A stretch of 64,000 bases of DNA, taken from NCBI RefSeq assembly GCF_016907925.1, contig NZ_JAFBCZ010000033.1:1-64000 (forward strand), given 5' to 3'. Below, in pieces: positions 25,594 through 34,800 of the stretch. How positions within the stretch are numbered: position 1 is the stretch's first letter; the number at the start of each line of letters is the position of its first letter. Source of the DNA: Herpetosiphon giganteus (lineage in GTDB: Bacteria; Chloroflexota; Chloroflexia; Chloroflexales; Herpetosiphonaceae). Both the position numbers and the translations under genes were made by a program. The notes beneath the pieces were generated by a model. The model was not told the origin of the DNA. It made no database searches and saw only the letters and a list, made by a program, of their open reading frames with translations.

Positions 25594-28500
25594 TTAGTTA
25601 CCACGGGCTTCATGAATCTCTTTGATCACATGATCCATCTCGACACTAAGTGTATCGGGACGTGTCGCATTAATGACACTTGGAACGAAAATGATCGATG
25701 CCGCGTCCATCGTTTGGACAGGTTTAAATGCGGCATCAAAGTATTGATTTCCTCGCTCTTCCCGACTGCTTAGATTAATATAGATAAGCTTGCAGTTCTC
25801 GGGATGATTATGATGAAAAGCACGCAGTGTCATCAACTTTTGGACGGCTTTGCGCGTAAAATCGGCATTATTCAGATTTGGTCGCCATGCGGGATCATCC
25901 GAAGACAAGGTAAACTGTTCGAGTGTGCGCTCGCTATAATTCTTACAGTCGATATACCACGGTAGTCCAGCCAATTTAAGATCAACGATTTCAAACAAGC
26001 TATTCGGCATAGTATCAAGATGAATCAACTCGTCTTGGAAAATCGCCGCCACGGCTTCTTCACCAATGGCACCTAAAAGGATTGCTTGATAACAGAAGGG
26101 TGTTAACATGCGGTTCAGTGTTGGACTAAACGCTAATTCATAGCCCTTCCGTTCAAAATGCTGCCGAATAACGGGATGTTTCACAATTAAATCATAGGGA
26201 CTATTGAGTGGCCATGGACTGACCGTTGCATGCCATATTCTATGGGGATATAGGGTGAGGGTATCCCAATCAATAAACACATATCCATCGGCAATATAGG
26301 ATGTTGAGAACCAACACCCATAGCGATCAAGAAGCGGGCTATGGATCGTATGTTGGAGCACATCATGCCGTAGCTGAAGCCATATATTCCGTATATCCTC
26401 ATTACGCTGACCGCGTCGGAAAGCACCGAGGTCATCGAGAAGTGTATTAATCGCTGCCTCACAGGCATTGTTCTGGGCATGGAGTCGTTCTTCCGCTTTA
26501 CGGCGCATCTCTTTGACCATGCGCTTCGTTTGATTCGTTATCTGGGCAAATACCTGGCGAAGATTATTAGATAGCGTTGGCAATCGCTGCTCACGGAGCG
26601 ATGCATATGCATCGCTCGTACTAAAGAGCTCAAAAACTTCATACACATCACGACTCATGTGGATGGTTTGATCAGGCATCACACTCCAAACGCGTTCAAC
26701 ACGCCCGATGGCCTGAATAAAGGTTGCAAGCTGGTTTAGGGTTGCATCATGACGCATGGTCATATCCGTATGATACCGACTATTAAGACTTGCATTATGA
26801 ATATTTGTCAGTTGGATTTTGAACTCTTGCTCGCTAATGACTTTCCCCTCATATAATTTTGCGAGATACCAGATATTCTGTTTGACAATTGCATTGCGTT
26901 CTTGTTGTGAGTGCTGTGGGTCTGGCACGCCAAAATAGAAATAGGGACTTTCGAGCAGATGGACATGCTGAATATCTTTCTCTTCCTGTTGGTGGTCATC
27001 AGGGTAATATTGGAGATTAATTCCATTGCCTGCTGACGGGTAGGTTGTGATAATCAGGACGGGTTTTCCACGCCAAAAGAGGCTTTGATAATACGCCTTA
27101 AGTTGCTGTTCAGCATTGATCCGTTGACCTTGTTTCGCATCATAGAAAACGACAAGATAGTCTCGGCCTGCAAATGCCAACTCATAACTCGCGAGCAGAC
27201 GATCATGCGGCTTAGGGATGTCGTCAAGCAGCGTAACGCGAAAGAGATCATCTTCTGGATACGGATGGGTAACAAACATATGCTGAATTTGGCGATACGA
27301 ATTAAAAAAGAGCAAGTGCGTATCGCTGCGCTCAGCCGAGGGCTGATCCGCTATCCATAGTAGGGTCGCAAAGAAGCGTTCTACGCGCTTCCGCCGATAT
27401 CCTTGCGGATCATTGCCGCCAAATCCGTCATCATCGGCAATTCCCTTGGTAAACTGCATCAGTTGCTTGTGAACTTGATTTGTCGAATCAAGATCGGTCG
27501 TGGGGATCACGGTAACCCTATTGCCTCGTTTTATTTGCTTGTCGGCATTCAAATGCTGCACAATCGCAATATCGTTCTCGGTTACAGGATGATAGTGTAA
27601 GCCTTCTTGCTGTTGAAGCCAGGTATCGTTGAATCCGCGCAGATAGCGAGGAATATCAGCGGTTGCCGAAAGTCCAAAAACGAGATTATGAGTTGCGAGA
27701 TTAAGGAGCAACTTTTCAGGCGTAGTATAGATCCCATAATAGGCTAAATCAACCACATCCGGGTCACTCGTATGTTTGAGCCGATGCACTTCATACACAC
27801 CATACCCACGATCAAGTAAGGTATTAAAGCGCGTGCGTTGGACAAGCGGCAGGTGCGGTGGTTGACGAATCTGCTCTAATTGGCGTTTAAAAACGGTTGT
27901 GTCAAAACATTGCTGGACTAATTCACGATACAACGCTGGATCAGCAGACTCAAGGTCTTTTAATACGCGAAGAATATCAGTGGTTACCTGATGCACGACA
28001 CGAAATAGTGTATCAACATCAATCGTCGTTCCTTGCCGAGCAGCAGTAACAAGCTCAAATGATCGTGTGGTTGGCTGCACATAGAGGTCGTTGGTAAGGA
28101 GTGTTCGACTCGTTTCAAAAATTGTGATTGGTTGTTGCATCTCGTTCGAATAGGTAAATTGATTAATTTGGGGATAGTCTAATCCTGCCAGGTGCAATTG
28201 GTCAATTTGCTCAACAATATCCTCAATGGCCGTTCGGACGGGAGTAGTGCTTAAATACAGCGTGGATGGTAATTTATGCCGTTTCATCGCCCGATAGAAG
28301 GCTTCAACAAAGTGAAGTGGGGCATCAATTTGTCCATCATTGCAAATCAAGTCGATTAAGTTGTTCTCTAAAAAATCAAACTCATCAAGAAAGATAATGT
28401 GCTGTCCATGGTCACCCATCAAGGTACTGAGATTGACATGCGTTTTTCCGTCAAAGAATCCATAGAATGCCTTCTGAATCGTGAGGAGCAGGATTCGTTT

Positions 28501-29085
28501 CGTCGCATCATGGCGAAACTTAATATACGGAAAAAGCTGCTGAATAACGGGATGTTTCAGGAGGGTCTGATGATCGTGAGTTCGTTTGCGCGTAGCGGCA
28601 TCAATCAGAAGGCGTTTCACAAAGTTTAGGATGCGATGAACTTGACGGCCAAGATGATCTTCAAGAAAGGGAAACTGGCGTATGTGTGCGAGATGCGAGC
28701 CAACGTCATGACAGAGTTTCTCAATACCTGCTATCCCACCACGAAGGGTAGTGCTTTCTGCATACTTCACGACGAGGGGATGGCGTAAAAACTCGTAGAA
28801 GCGCTCGCGATGGTCATCATGGAGGAGGCTATAGACGGTATCCGTGTCATTTTGAAGATGGACATAGCCAATCCCATCAGCGTCCAGTCGTTCAGCCATC
28901 TCTTGCAGCAATTGAATGCGATTAGCGCAATACATATATTTTCTATCGGTTTGCGTGTGCTTAATGGTTGCCGCAATCCCACTTGTTTTCCCCAGACCCG
29001 TTCCACCAAGAACCTGTTTAATCCCAGTAGTATGGGCGGTAATAATAGGATGGTAATAGTCAAAGTATGGGTGAACGAATGACAT
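25594..29085 (-). CDS. SF2 helicase with C-terminal PD-(D/E)xK-like nuclease domain
   Basis: A 1163-residue protein. Walker A GGTGLGKTS is at residues 27-35, the DEAD-box position reads FLDEFDF near 232, LYLSTTPVRT looks like motif III, TYPSAGNGINLQ motif V and QAIGRVERVW motif VI near 792. A long insertion of mainly helices separates motif I from motif II. The last 150 residues resemble a restriction-type nuclease: EEAVAAIFQDE, then VDLKLAGLPWYIDCKNYSE near 1045, where Asp and the D-x-K pair would bind metal. It should move on nucleic acid and cut it. Length and order with the next gene match DdmD (about 1190 residues, helicase plus nuclease). ATGAGG before the ATG supports the start; promoter and putative operator are at 29137-29177. 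Confidence 0.8.
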   Translation of the reverse strand: MSFVHPYFDYYHPIITAHTTGIKQVLGGTGLGKTSGIAATIKHTQTDRKYMYCANRIQLLQEMAERLDADGIGYVHLQNDTDTVYSLLHDDHRERFYEFLRHPLVVKYAESTTLRGGIAGIEKLCHDVGSHLAHIRQFPFLEDHLGRQVHRILNFVKRLLIDAATRKRTHDHQTLLKHPVIQQLFPYIKFRHDATKRILLLTIQKAFYGFFDGKTHVNLSTLMGDHGQHIIFLDEFDFLENNLIDLICNDGQIDAPLHFVEAFYRAMKRHKLPSTLYLSTTPVRTAIEDIVEQIDQLHLAGLDYPQINQFTYSNEMQQPITIFETSRTLLTNDLYVQPTTRSFELVTAARQGTTIDVDTLFRVVHQVTTDILRVLKDLESADPALYRELVQQCFDTTVFKRQLEQIRQPPHLPLVQRTRFNTLLDRGYGVYEVHRLKHTSDPDVVDLAYYGIYTTPEKLLLNLATHNLVFGLSATADIPRYLRGFNDTWLQQQEGLHYHPVTENDIAIVQHLNADKQIKRGNRVTVIPTTDLDSTNQVHKQLMQFTKGIADDDGFGGNDPQGYRRKRVERFFATLLWIADQPSAERSDTHLLFFNSYRQIQHMFVTHPYPEDDLFRVTLLDDIPKPHDRLLASYELAFAGRDYLVVFYDAKQGQRINAEQQLKAYYQSLFWRGKPVLIITTYPSAGNGINLQYYPDDHQQEEKDIQHVHLLESPYFYFGVPDPQHSQQERNAIVKQNIWYLAKLYEGKVISEQEFKIQLTNIHNASLNSRYHTDMTMRHDATLNQLATFIQAIGRVERVWSVMPDQTIHMSRDVYEVFELFSTSDAYASLREQRLPTLSNNLRQVFAQITNQTKRMVKEMRRKAEERLHAQNNACEAAINTLLDDLGAFRRGQRNEDIRNIWLQLRHDVLQHTIHSPLLDRYGCWFSTSYIADGYVFIDWDTLTLYPHRIWHATVSPWPLNSPYDLIVKHPVIRQHFERKGYELAFSPTLNRMLTPFCYQAILLGAIGEEAVAAIFQDELIHLDTMPNSLFEIVDLKLAGLPWYIDCKNYSERTLEQFTLSSDDPAWRPNLNNADFTRKAVQKLMTLRAFHHNHPENCKLIYINLSSREERGNQYFDAAFKPVQTMDAASIIFVPSVINATRPDTLSVEMDHVIKEIHEARGN

Positions 29086-29136
29086 AACACCTCATCTCAA
29101 GATAATTCAAAAGATATCCTAGTGTAGGGAGACAAT

Positions 29137-29177
29137 GTGACATCCGGTGACATAGAGCTATGCTTCATCCAAACCAA
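29137..29177 (-). promoter_or_regulatory. Candidate promoter and operator of the helicase-nuclease unit
   Basis: On the minus strand TTGGTT (29177-29172) and TATGTC (29154-29149) are 17 bases apart. Two GTGACAT repeats (29137-29143 and 29147-29153, plus strand) are spaced by exactly one helical turn and overlap the -10 box and the predicted start, which fits a repressor site. Confidence 0.4.
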
Positions 29178-29209
29178 TATGATAGTCGACATAGAGAAGG
29201 AGAGATTGT

Positions 29210-29341
29210 ATGGAAAAATTACTATCATTCCTAGATACGCTTGATGGCTTAAGCGAAACAGCGAGTGCGTCAAAGGACCTTTACAATCCGCTCATACCGA
29301 TAGATACGCCTGATATAATGACTGGGAGACGCATAAAATAA
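29210..29341 (+). CDS. Small ORF of 43 residues
   Basis: A 43-codon frame (starting MEKLLSFLDTLDG) with a good ribosome binding site, AAGGAG seven bases before the ATG. The product is neutral, has no Cys and no membrane segment. No family was recognised. It is divergent from the helicase unit. It may be a real short protein, a leader peptide or the 5' remnant of a lost gene. Confidence 0.35.
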   Translation: MEKLLSFLDTLDGLSETASASKDLYNPLIPIDTPDIMTGRRIK

Positions 29342-29654
29342 TCCGTATGGTCTATCAAGCGAAGCTTACCCCATATATTATATAGATACAATTCATCGCA
29401 ATTTCTAGCATGAATGGCGCAAAAATCACCTCCATGGGTGAGACTTACGCCCTCGTATACCATGGATCATCCGCGCAAAACGCCGCTAATAGGAGAGCGC
29501 TAAAAACTCGGGAGCAGCGGTCTCAGTGGCTAACGGCTCCCGCTATGGGTACTTCGGCTTCGAAATCTCAACCAGTCGGCTGATCGGCACCACCGTGTGC
29601 TGCTGTTCGCCATCGCGTTGCATGCACCCGACTTTTTTCTCTACCCCGCTCAAC
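29342..29654. other. Non-coding stretch with gene debris
   Basis: No intact gene was seen. There is a GC hairpin at 29509-29542 (CGGGAGC and its complement). On the minus strand, about 32 sense-looking codons end at a stop at 29545-29543 (containing MQRDGEQQHTVVPISRL); they may be the 3' remnant of a lost gene. Confidence 0.3.
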
Positions 29655-29764
29655 ATGATTGATAAGACGCATTATCAATCACGTTATCCCTCCCTACCCC
29701 ATTAACGTGATTGATAATGCGATCATATTCTGCTACACTGATGCCAGTATATCGTGATTGATAA
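29655..29764 (+). other. Putative recombination site: inverted core plus two direct repeats
   Basis: The core is ATGATTGATAA (29655-29665), a 6-base centre and the complementary arm TTATCAATCA (29672-29681). Two further copies of TGATTGATAA follow in direct orientation at 29708-29717 and 29755-29764. Inverted pair plus two direct repeats just upstream of the recombinase gene is the plan of the TnpI/IRS resolution site of Tn4430 and, more loosely, of integron attI. The third repeat lies within the leader of the recombinase gene, so binding may also control its expression. Confidence 0.55.
29711..29739 (+). promoter_or_regulatory. Promoter of the tyrosine recombinase
   Basis: TTGATA (29711-29716) and TACACT (29734-29739) are separated by 17 bases. 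The -35 box lies inside the second repeat of the recombination site, so recombinase bound there would block its own transcription. Confidence 0.6.
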
Positions 29765-29777
29765 TACGGAGCGCTCT

Positions 29778-30779
29778 ATGCACGAATCGTTTGGTCGCTA
29801 TATTGAAACCTTCAGCGTTGGAAAATCGATCCATACGCTCCGAGCTATCCGATCGGATCTCCAGCGATTTGCAACGTGGTGGGAAGAGCGGATGCAGCAG
29901 CCTTTTACACCAGAGCTCGTGCGTGATCGTGATATGACTGCGTGGCAGATCTATCGCCAAGTCGAAAGCGGCGCGAAGCCCACGACGATTAATCGCGAAT
30001 TATCGTCGTTGCGGGGGTATTGTGCTTGGGCAGTGAAGCATGGATGCATGCCAACCAACCCTCTGGCGGATATGCGGGTTCTTCCGCCTGATCCCTTGGC
30101 ACCCCGTTCGCTTCCGATTCTCGCCATCGATATGCTGCTCCGCGAAGTTGGCAAAGATGCAACGAATATATTTCGCCAGCGTGATGAAGCACTGATCGCC
30201 CTGCTTGCCTATGCTGGTCTGCGGGTACAGGAAGTTTGCGACCTGCAACTGCGCGATATTGATCTCGCCGGCGAAACGATTACGGTTCGCCGAGGCAAGG
30301 GCGGAAAAGCGCGGCGCGTCCCGCTCCACCAATCGTGTCTTAAGACGCTCGCTGCGTATCTCGTACTCCGGTGTCCACCCGGTATTCCTCCGATTGGTGA
30401 TCCCGCAGAGCGAAGAGCCGTCTTTCTGGGAATGGATATTACCCAGCCTGGCCAGCCGATCGAAAACCCCATTAGTCCACAGGTTATTCAACGGCTGTTC
30501 CGACGCGTGGCCCAGCAAACCCAACAACGACTCTTGGCCGATGCCCATCGAACATCCATCGCAACGCGCAAACAGAGCCTGATCCAGGCTGCACAGAGTT
30601 TGACCGAGGCCTCACCACATAGTTTACGCCACAGCCTCGCCCGGAGAATGTTGCATAATGGTGCCACGATCGTCGAAGTACAAAAAGTTCTTGGCCACAG
30701 CCGTCTCGAAACAACCGCCCGCTATCTGATGCCCAATGAGGATGAGATCCGCGATGCAATCAATCGCTCTGGTCTCTAA
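29778..30779 (+). CDS. Tyrosine recombinase / integrase
   Basis: A 333-residue phage-integrase family protein with the N-terminal SAM-like core-binding domain (residues 1-90) and the catalytic domain. Active-site residues are in place: Arg in AGLRVQEV near 148, Lys in RGKGGKARR near 175, His and Arg in HSLRHSLA near 280, His in LGHSRLETTARY near 304 and the nucleophile Tyr about ten residues later. Insertion of about 40 residues between the Lys and the H-x-x-R box contains a Gln-rich helix. The start at 29778 has GGAG seven bases upstream; an earlier in-frame ATG at 29754 falls within the repeat. Strand exchange at the core site at 29655-29681 is the likely job. No transposase of the Tn3 kind is in the window. 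Confidence 0.88.
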   Translation: MHESFGRYIETFSVGKSIHTLRAIRSDLQRFATWWEERMQQPFTPELVRDRDMTAWQIYRQVESGAKPTTINRELSSLRGYCAWAVKHGCMPTNPLADMRVLPPDPLAPRSLPILAIDMLLREVGKDATNIFRQRDEALIALLAYAGLRVQEVCDLQLRDIDLAGETITVRRGKGGKARRVPLHQSCLKTLAAYLVLRCPPGIPPIGDPAERRAVFLGMDITQPGQPIENPISPQVIQRLFRRVAQQTQQRLLADAHRTSIATRKQSLIQAAQSLTEASPHSLRHSLARRMLHNGATIVEVQKVLGHSRLETTARYLMPNEDEIRDAINRSGL

Positions 30780-30870
30780 TACTATTTTTGCAACCAGATG
30801 CGCCTGATCCGTGCCTCGTGCCCCCTAGAACAAGAGAAGAGCCATTGAGTCGTTACGCTGAATTGTAATG

Positions 30871-30906
30871 GCATCAATCATCTCAGCATGGCGAGATGAT
30901 TGATGC
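30871..30906. repeat. Perfect 14-bp inverted repeat downstream of the recombinase
   Basis: Arms 30871-30884 and 30893-30906 around an 8-base loop, about 90 bases after the recombinase stop. The arm sequence GATTGATGC resembles the recombinase repeats. There is no T-tract; it may be a terminator-like stem or another binding site. The rest of 30780-31049 shows nothing recognisable. Confidence 0.4.
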
Positions 30907-31049
30907 GGAGGCGCTCCTGTATAGTTCACTATTGTCGTATACGCATGGCGTACCGAATGGGACATGCGCTATCCATGAGCATGAACGAATGGATGATTTA
31001 AAACCCTAGGTTTCTGTTCAAATGCTCTCACTCGTCTAGACATGGTCGC

Positions 31050-31077
31050 TTGAAGTGGCGCTGTGGAGGCATATTAT
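31050..31077 (+). promoter_or_regulatory. Promoter of the Phd-type antitoxin gene
   Basis: TTGAAG (31050-31055) and TATTAT (31072-31077) are 16 bases apart, giving a leader of about 55 bases before the ATG at 31139. Confidence 0.5.
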
Positions 31078-31138
31078 CAGCACACGACAGAATGACCATG
31101 AATAATGGCCAATTCCAACGATGCTCAAGGAGAATTGA

Positions 31139-31360
31139 ATGACGATTATTGACATAACCAAAGCGCAACACGATCTTGCTGCCTTGATCGAGGCCGCCAC
31201 CCAAGGTAACGAGGTGATTATTACCCGCCCCGATGGCAGCGCGGTGCAACTCATTCCCGTGGCGAAGGGCACGCCCCAGTTTGGCAGCGCCCGTGGCAAA
31301 ATTCGCCTGAGCGCTGATTTTGATGATCCGCTTGAAAATGGGATGGAGGATGCGGCATGA
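31139..31360 (+). CDS. Phd/YefM-family antitoxin
   Basis: A 73-residue protein with the Phd/YefM N-terminal fold: DITKAQHDLAALIEAATQGNEVIITR, then DGSAVQLIPV as the dimerisation strands. The C-terminal tail (residues 45-73, basic then acidic) would bind a PIN toxin. AAGGAG six bases before ATG supports the start. The stop codon overlaps the toxin start (ATGA), the normal coupling, but that toxin is cut off after 34 codons, so this antitoxin is now an orphan. It could still repress its own promoter or neutralise a related toxin elsewhere. Confidence 0.85.
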   Translation: MTIIDITKAQHDLAALIEAATQGNEVIITRPDGSAVQLIPVAKGTPQFGSARGKIRLSADFDDPLENGMEDAA

Positions 31361-31461
31361 GGTTTCTGCTGGATACGCACACGCTGTTGTGGTTTTTGGC
31401 AGGCGATCCCCAGCTGCCCGCAGCGGTGCGCGAGCGGATTGAGCAGCCCAACGCACGCTAA
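31357..31461 (+). pseudogene. Truncated PIN-domain toxin (VapC) remnant
   Basis: Only the first 34 codons remain. RFLLDTHTLLWFLAGDPQLP is a clear VapC start of the kind usually paired with Phd antitoxins, with the first catalytic Asp. The frame then enters the IS-derived palindrome at 31452-31495 and stops at a TAA supplied by it. No continuation of the PIN domain is visible on the far side, so the 3' part was lost, not just interrupted. Confidence 0.8.
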
Positions 31462-31495
31462 GCCACGACATGATCATGTCGTGGCTTAGCGTGCG
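31452..31495. repeat. 44-bp perfect palindrome made of ISL3-like element tips
   Basis: Each half contains the outer 20 bases of the terminal inverted repeat of the element at 50300-52109 (starting CACGCTAAGCC), joined head to head with TGATCA at the centre. It looks like a scar left after the whole interior of such an element was deleted, inside the toxin gene. Confidence 0.8.
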
Positions 31496-31535
31496 ACGCT
31501 CCTTAGATTCATGGGCCAGAACCAAATGGAGCGTT

Positions 31536-31636
31536 TTTATGTCTGATAACTCCATTTATCAGACATAAATGGCCTATTTGAGCGCTGATGATGTCTGATA
31601 ATCCTGCAAATACGTCCGCTATTCAATATCTGATAA
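31536..31636 (+). other. Second putative recombination site, same plan as 29655-29764
   Basis: Core: TTTATGTCTGATAA (31536-31549), 6-base centre CTCCAT, and the exact complement (31556-31569). Two more direct copies of the half-site follow, ATGTCTGATAA at 31591-31601 and ATATCTGATAA at 31626-31636. The first direct copy ends 52 bases after the left arm, the same offset as at 29655. The half-site sequence differs (GTCTGATAA against GATTGATAA), so it may belong to a related recombinase. Nothing recognisable is seen from 31637 to 31815. Confidence 0.5.
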
Positions 31637-31815
31637 TCATCAGCATATGAAAAAATAGCCCATCAAAATGCGCTAAAACCCCTATGTTGCCGCTCGCCGC
31701 ATCAACGTTGGGTTTACCCCATTCATGGTGTGTAGCAATTCAATGATGCCATAGGAGCGTCTTTTATCAAAGATGGCGATAAGGTTGATGCCTATGGGCT
31801 AGCTGGATTAATCCC

Positions 31816-34800
31816 CTATATGACTCCATTTGGGATCATCGATTCTAGGCTAACTTGTGTTGAAAAATATGTTAGGTGGTCGCATGGAACTTCGATAAAT
31901 CTTATGGGCTCTTTAGAACGGGGAGAAATGTTCCGGACACTGCTTACAGCCACCGCGATATCGTTGGGTTGATCGTCAAAAGCCAGACTTGCCAAGCGAT
32001 GCAGCGTTTCTTGAGAAAAGGCTTGTGTAAGACGTTGTATCAGCCGATGAAACCTCTTGTGTGCCTCAGGGCTTTGCAGTCGCGGAATCAAACTGGTGTT
32101 ACCAGCAATAACAGTGTAGGGGATTTTGGGATCAGCATTCTCTGCCATACCAGATAGAAATGTTGAGGTAGGATGCATCTGATCAAGCGTTACATCAACA
32201 TGCTCGATCAACGACACCAAACCAGATAAAATTTGGGCCGTCCATCCAAGTTCTGGAGCCATATTTAATCCCAGTCCAAGTAATATTGTGCCCAGATCCT
32301 GGTATACCGGCCAAGGAGATCCACCGTTGGGTGTGCCAAGTAATACAAGGTGCTGTACAACATCCTTGCCACCCAATTGCTCAATAAACCATCGTGAGAC
32401 AAGGCCACCCATTGAGTGAGCGATGATATGAAATTGCGTATGATGGCCAGGTTTTAGGCCCACTGCAGCGAGTCGTTCTCTAAGTTTAGTTGCGGTAGTT
32501 TCGATTGAGGTTTGGAGATTCTCGTAGTCGAAGGCCAAGATAAGGTCATAGTGATCCACAACAGATTTCAGAGCACCAGTCTCTGGAAAATTAATAGGGC
32601 GGCTGCTCGCAACCATACCTGTTGTATCTCCAATAATGCCGTGGATATAGAGCACAATTCTTTGTGCCGCAGCGACTTGCTCTGCGATTACCTTGGTATT
32701 ATCCTCATAGCTGACGATACCATCGTCACTGACCGTTGCGGAACGCAGCAACGGATAACGCTCTGGCTTGCCCAAACGCCGGCGAATGACGGTTTGTAAG
32801 AGAATCCGGATAGAACCTGTTAGGCTACGGTCACCGATCTCCAGATCGCTAGAGTCATTAGCTAGAATGGGTGGAGGCAGATGACGAAGCACGACTTGGA
32901 AACCGTCTGCTGTACGGACGCTATGACCGAGGGGCAGGAAAAACTCGCCATCAAAAGCATAGGGCAACAACGCTGTATCGCTTCTCAATACTGTATCGCG
33001 AGATTCTATGGTGATGATATTTAGCAGTAATGGTGCTTCTGGCGTAACTGCTTGATAATTAACTACATCTAGTAGTTCAATCACGCTCAGACCAGGATCG
33101 TTACTACGGCTAGTTGTGAACTGATATAAAAATGTATCCTGTGGCATATCTCGTAGCAGTGCTGGTTGAGCTTGAGTTCCTAAATCACGGCTCATATGCG
33201 GTAGGGTTGTAAGCCGAACACGGCCCTCCAACGCTGGATGTGACGCTAAGCTAACGATTACCGCACCATTGTTTAGAAGCTCGCGAGGCTCATCACCAGG
33301 TTTGGGAAGAGCTACGCTCATGCCCGGATGGACAATAGTTATTGATGCTTCACTTGTGGCCCAATCGACATATTCATCGCACAGGCCCGCCTTTATCGGC
33401 TTGCGAGCCCGCACATTGCTGAGCAGTTTGTCGAGCGATGTGGGAAAGTTAGTTCTTATATCACGCAACGCGAGCGGAATATCAAGCTCATCCTGTTCTA
33501 ACAGCGTGGCATCGAATGGCTCTGTACTAATAATCAGCTTGTACTGATCTTGATATTCAGTCATACCTTGTTTCAGCAGGTCAGCAGGGATTTCTGATGG
33601 GATTGGCATTCCTTCATTAGCCCATACCTCTCCTTGGCTCTCAACAGTTGTTTTTGGCTCAATCCGCACAGTACCACCACGAAAGTAGGAATTTGTATCA
33701 ATGCCAAACTCTTCGGATAGGAATGCTAGCGTGCAGAACATGGTTCTTGATGTAGTATTAACCAGGCGGATTTTGTATGCTGGTGGTTCCCAACGCTGGC
33801 GGGTTTGATTGTAACGATACTCAAGCCGAATATTCGCATTATCTGGAAATACCTCAGTTTGTTGTGATTGATCAGACTGCGAACGTACCCCTGGAGCGCC
33901 AGTAACACCATAGATCTCCAGACGCACTGCACCATCCAATGAACTCCCTGGATTCTCTAATTCGGCAACAGTGGACCAGCGCGCTATGTGTTCTAAGCGT
34001 CGAACGACGATTAGCGCCTGCTCACTATCGTAACCGCTTACATCTATAGTCAGTGGTCGTGAACTATAGGGGTGGGTAATAGCGTAGCTATTGGTACGGG
34101 CTAAAACACGCAACTGGGCGAGTGATGGCTCCGTAACAAGCTGAAGATAAAGCGATGGCTGACCTCCGCCGCCCGACTGCGCCAATGCATCTTCGACCAA
34201 TGCCAGACCGGCTCGATCACCCTCAAGAACCACACCTAGTCGTTGGATAGGAATGCTAATGACTATCGCCTTATATGTTTCATCATTGACAAGCGAACCT
34301 TCATCGGCAGCCTTGATACTAACAACACTCGCCTGCGGTAGAACCATACTGATCTCTGCCATTGCCAGTGCCTTATCCAGCTTACTCAGTTCGTCGGCAG
34401 TGCTTGTGAGAGGAAATATTGCCAATCGAGTTGTCTCAGGTGTTGTGGTAAGAGGAATACCATGTACGGAGCCACCGTCAATTGTCCAATTTCCTTTATC
34501 ACCGCTGTAAGCAAGCGTAAAATATGAACTTCTGTTGATTGCGCCACCCAGGAATGGCCGATCGAGATCGTTGCTAGCAGTTGCCTCGACTTGCGGTGTC
34601 TGATTCTGAACCCGATTTTTAACCAGCATCTCAACTTTCTTGAATAGGTCTCGATATGTCAGGCTATGTCCAGATTGACGCAATGTTTTCAGTAGGGCGT
34701 AAGAAAAGATGCCGCGGGATTGTCCATCAATGGACAGTTCCTTGGCAGTCTCGGAATCATAGCAAGCAGATAACACTATATGTTTCCCAGCTGGCAGAGC

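Noticed and set aside
27403-28629. Plus-strand open frames within the helicase gene
   Set aside because: They are short, unlike any family I know, and lie fully inside a well-supported minus-strand gene; treated as shadows.
29281-29463. 60-residue minus-strand frame
   Set aside because: No ribosome binding site, no recognisable sequence and overlap with the better-supported small plus-strand frame.
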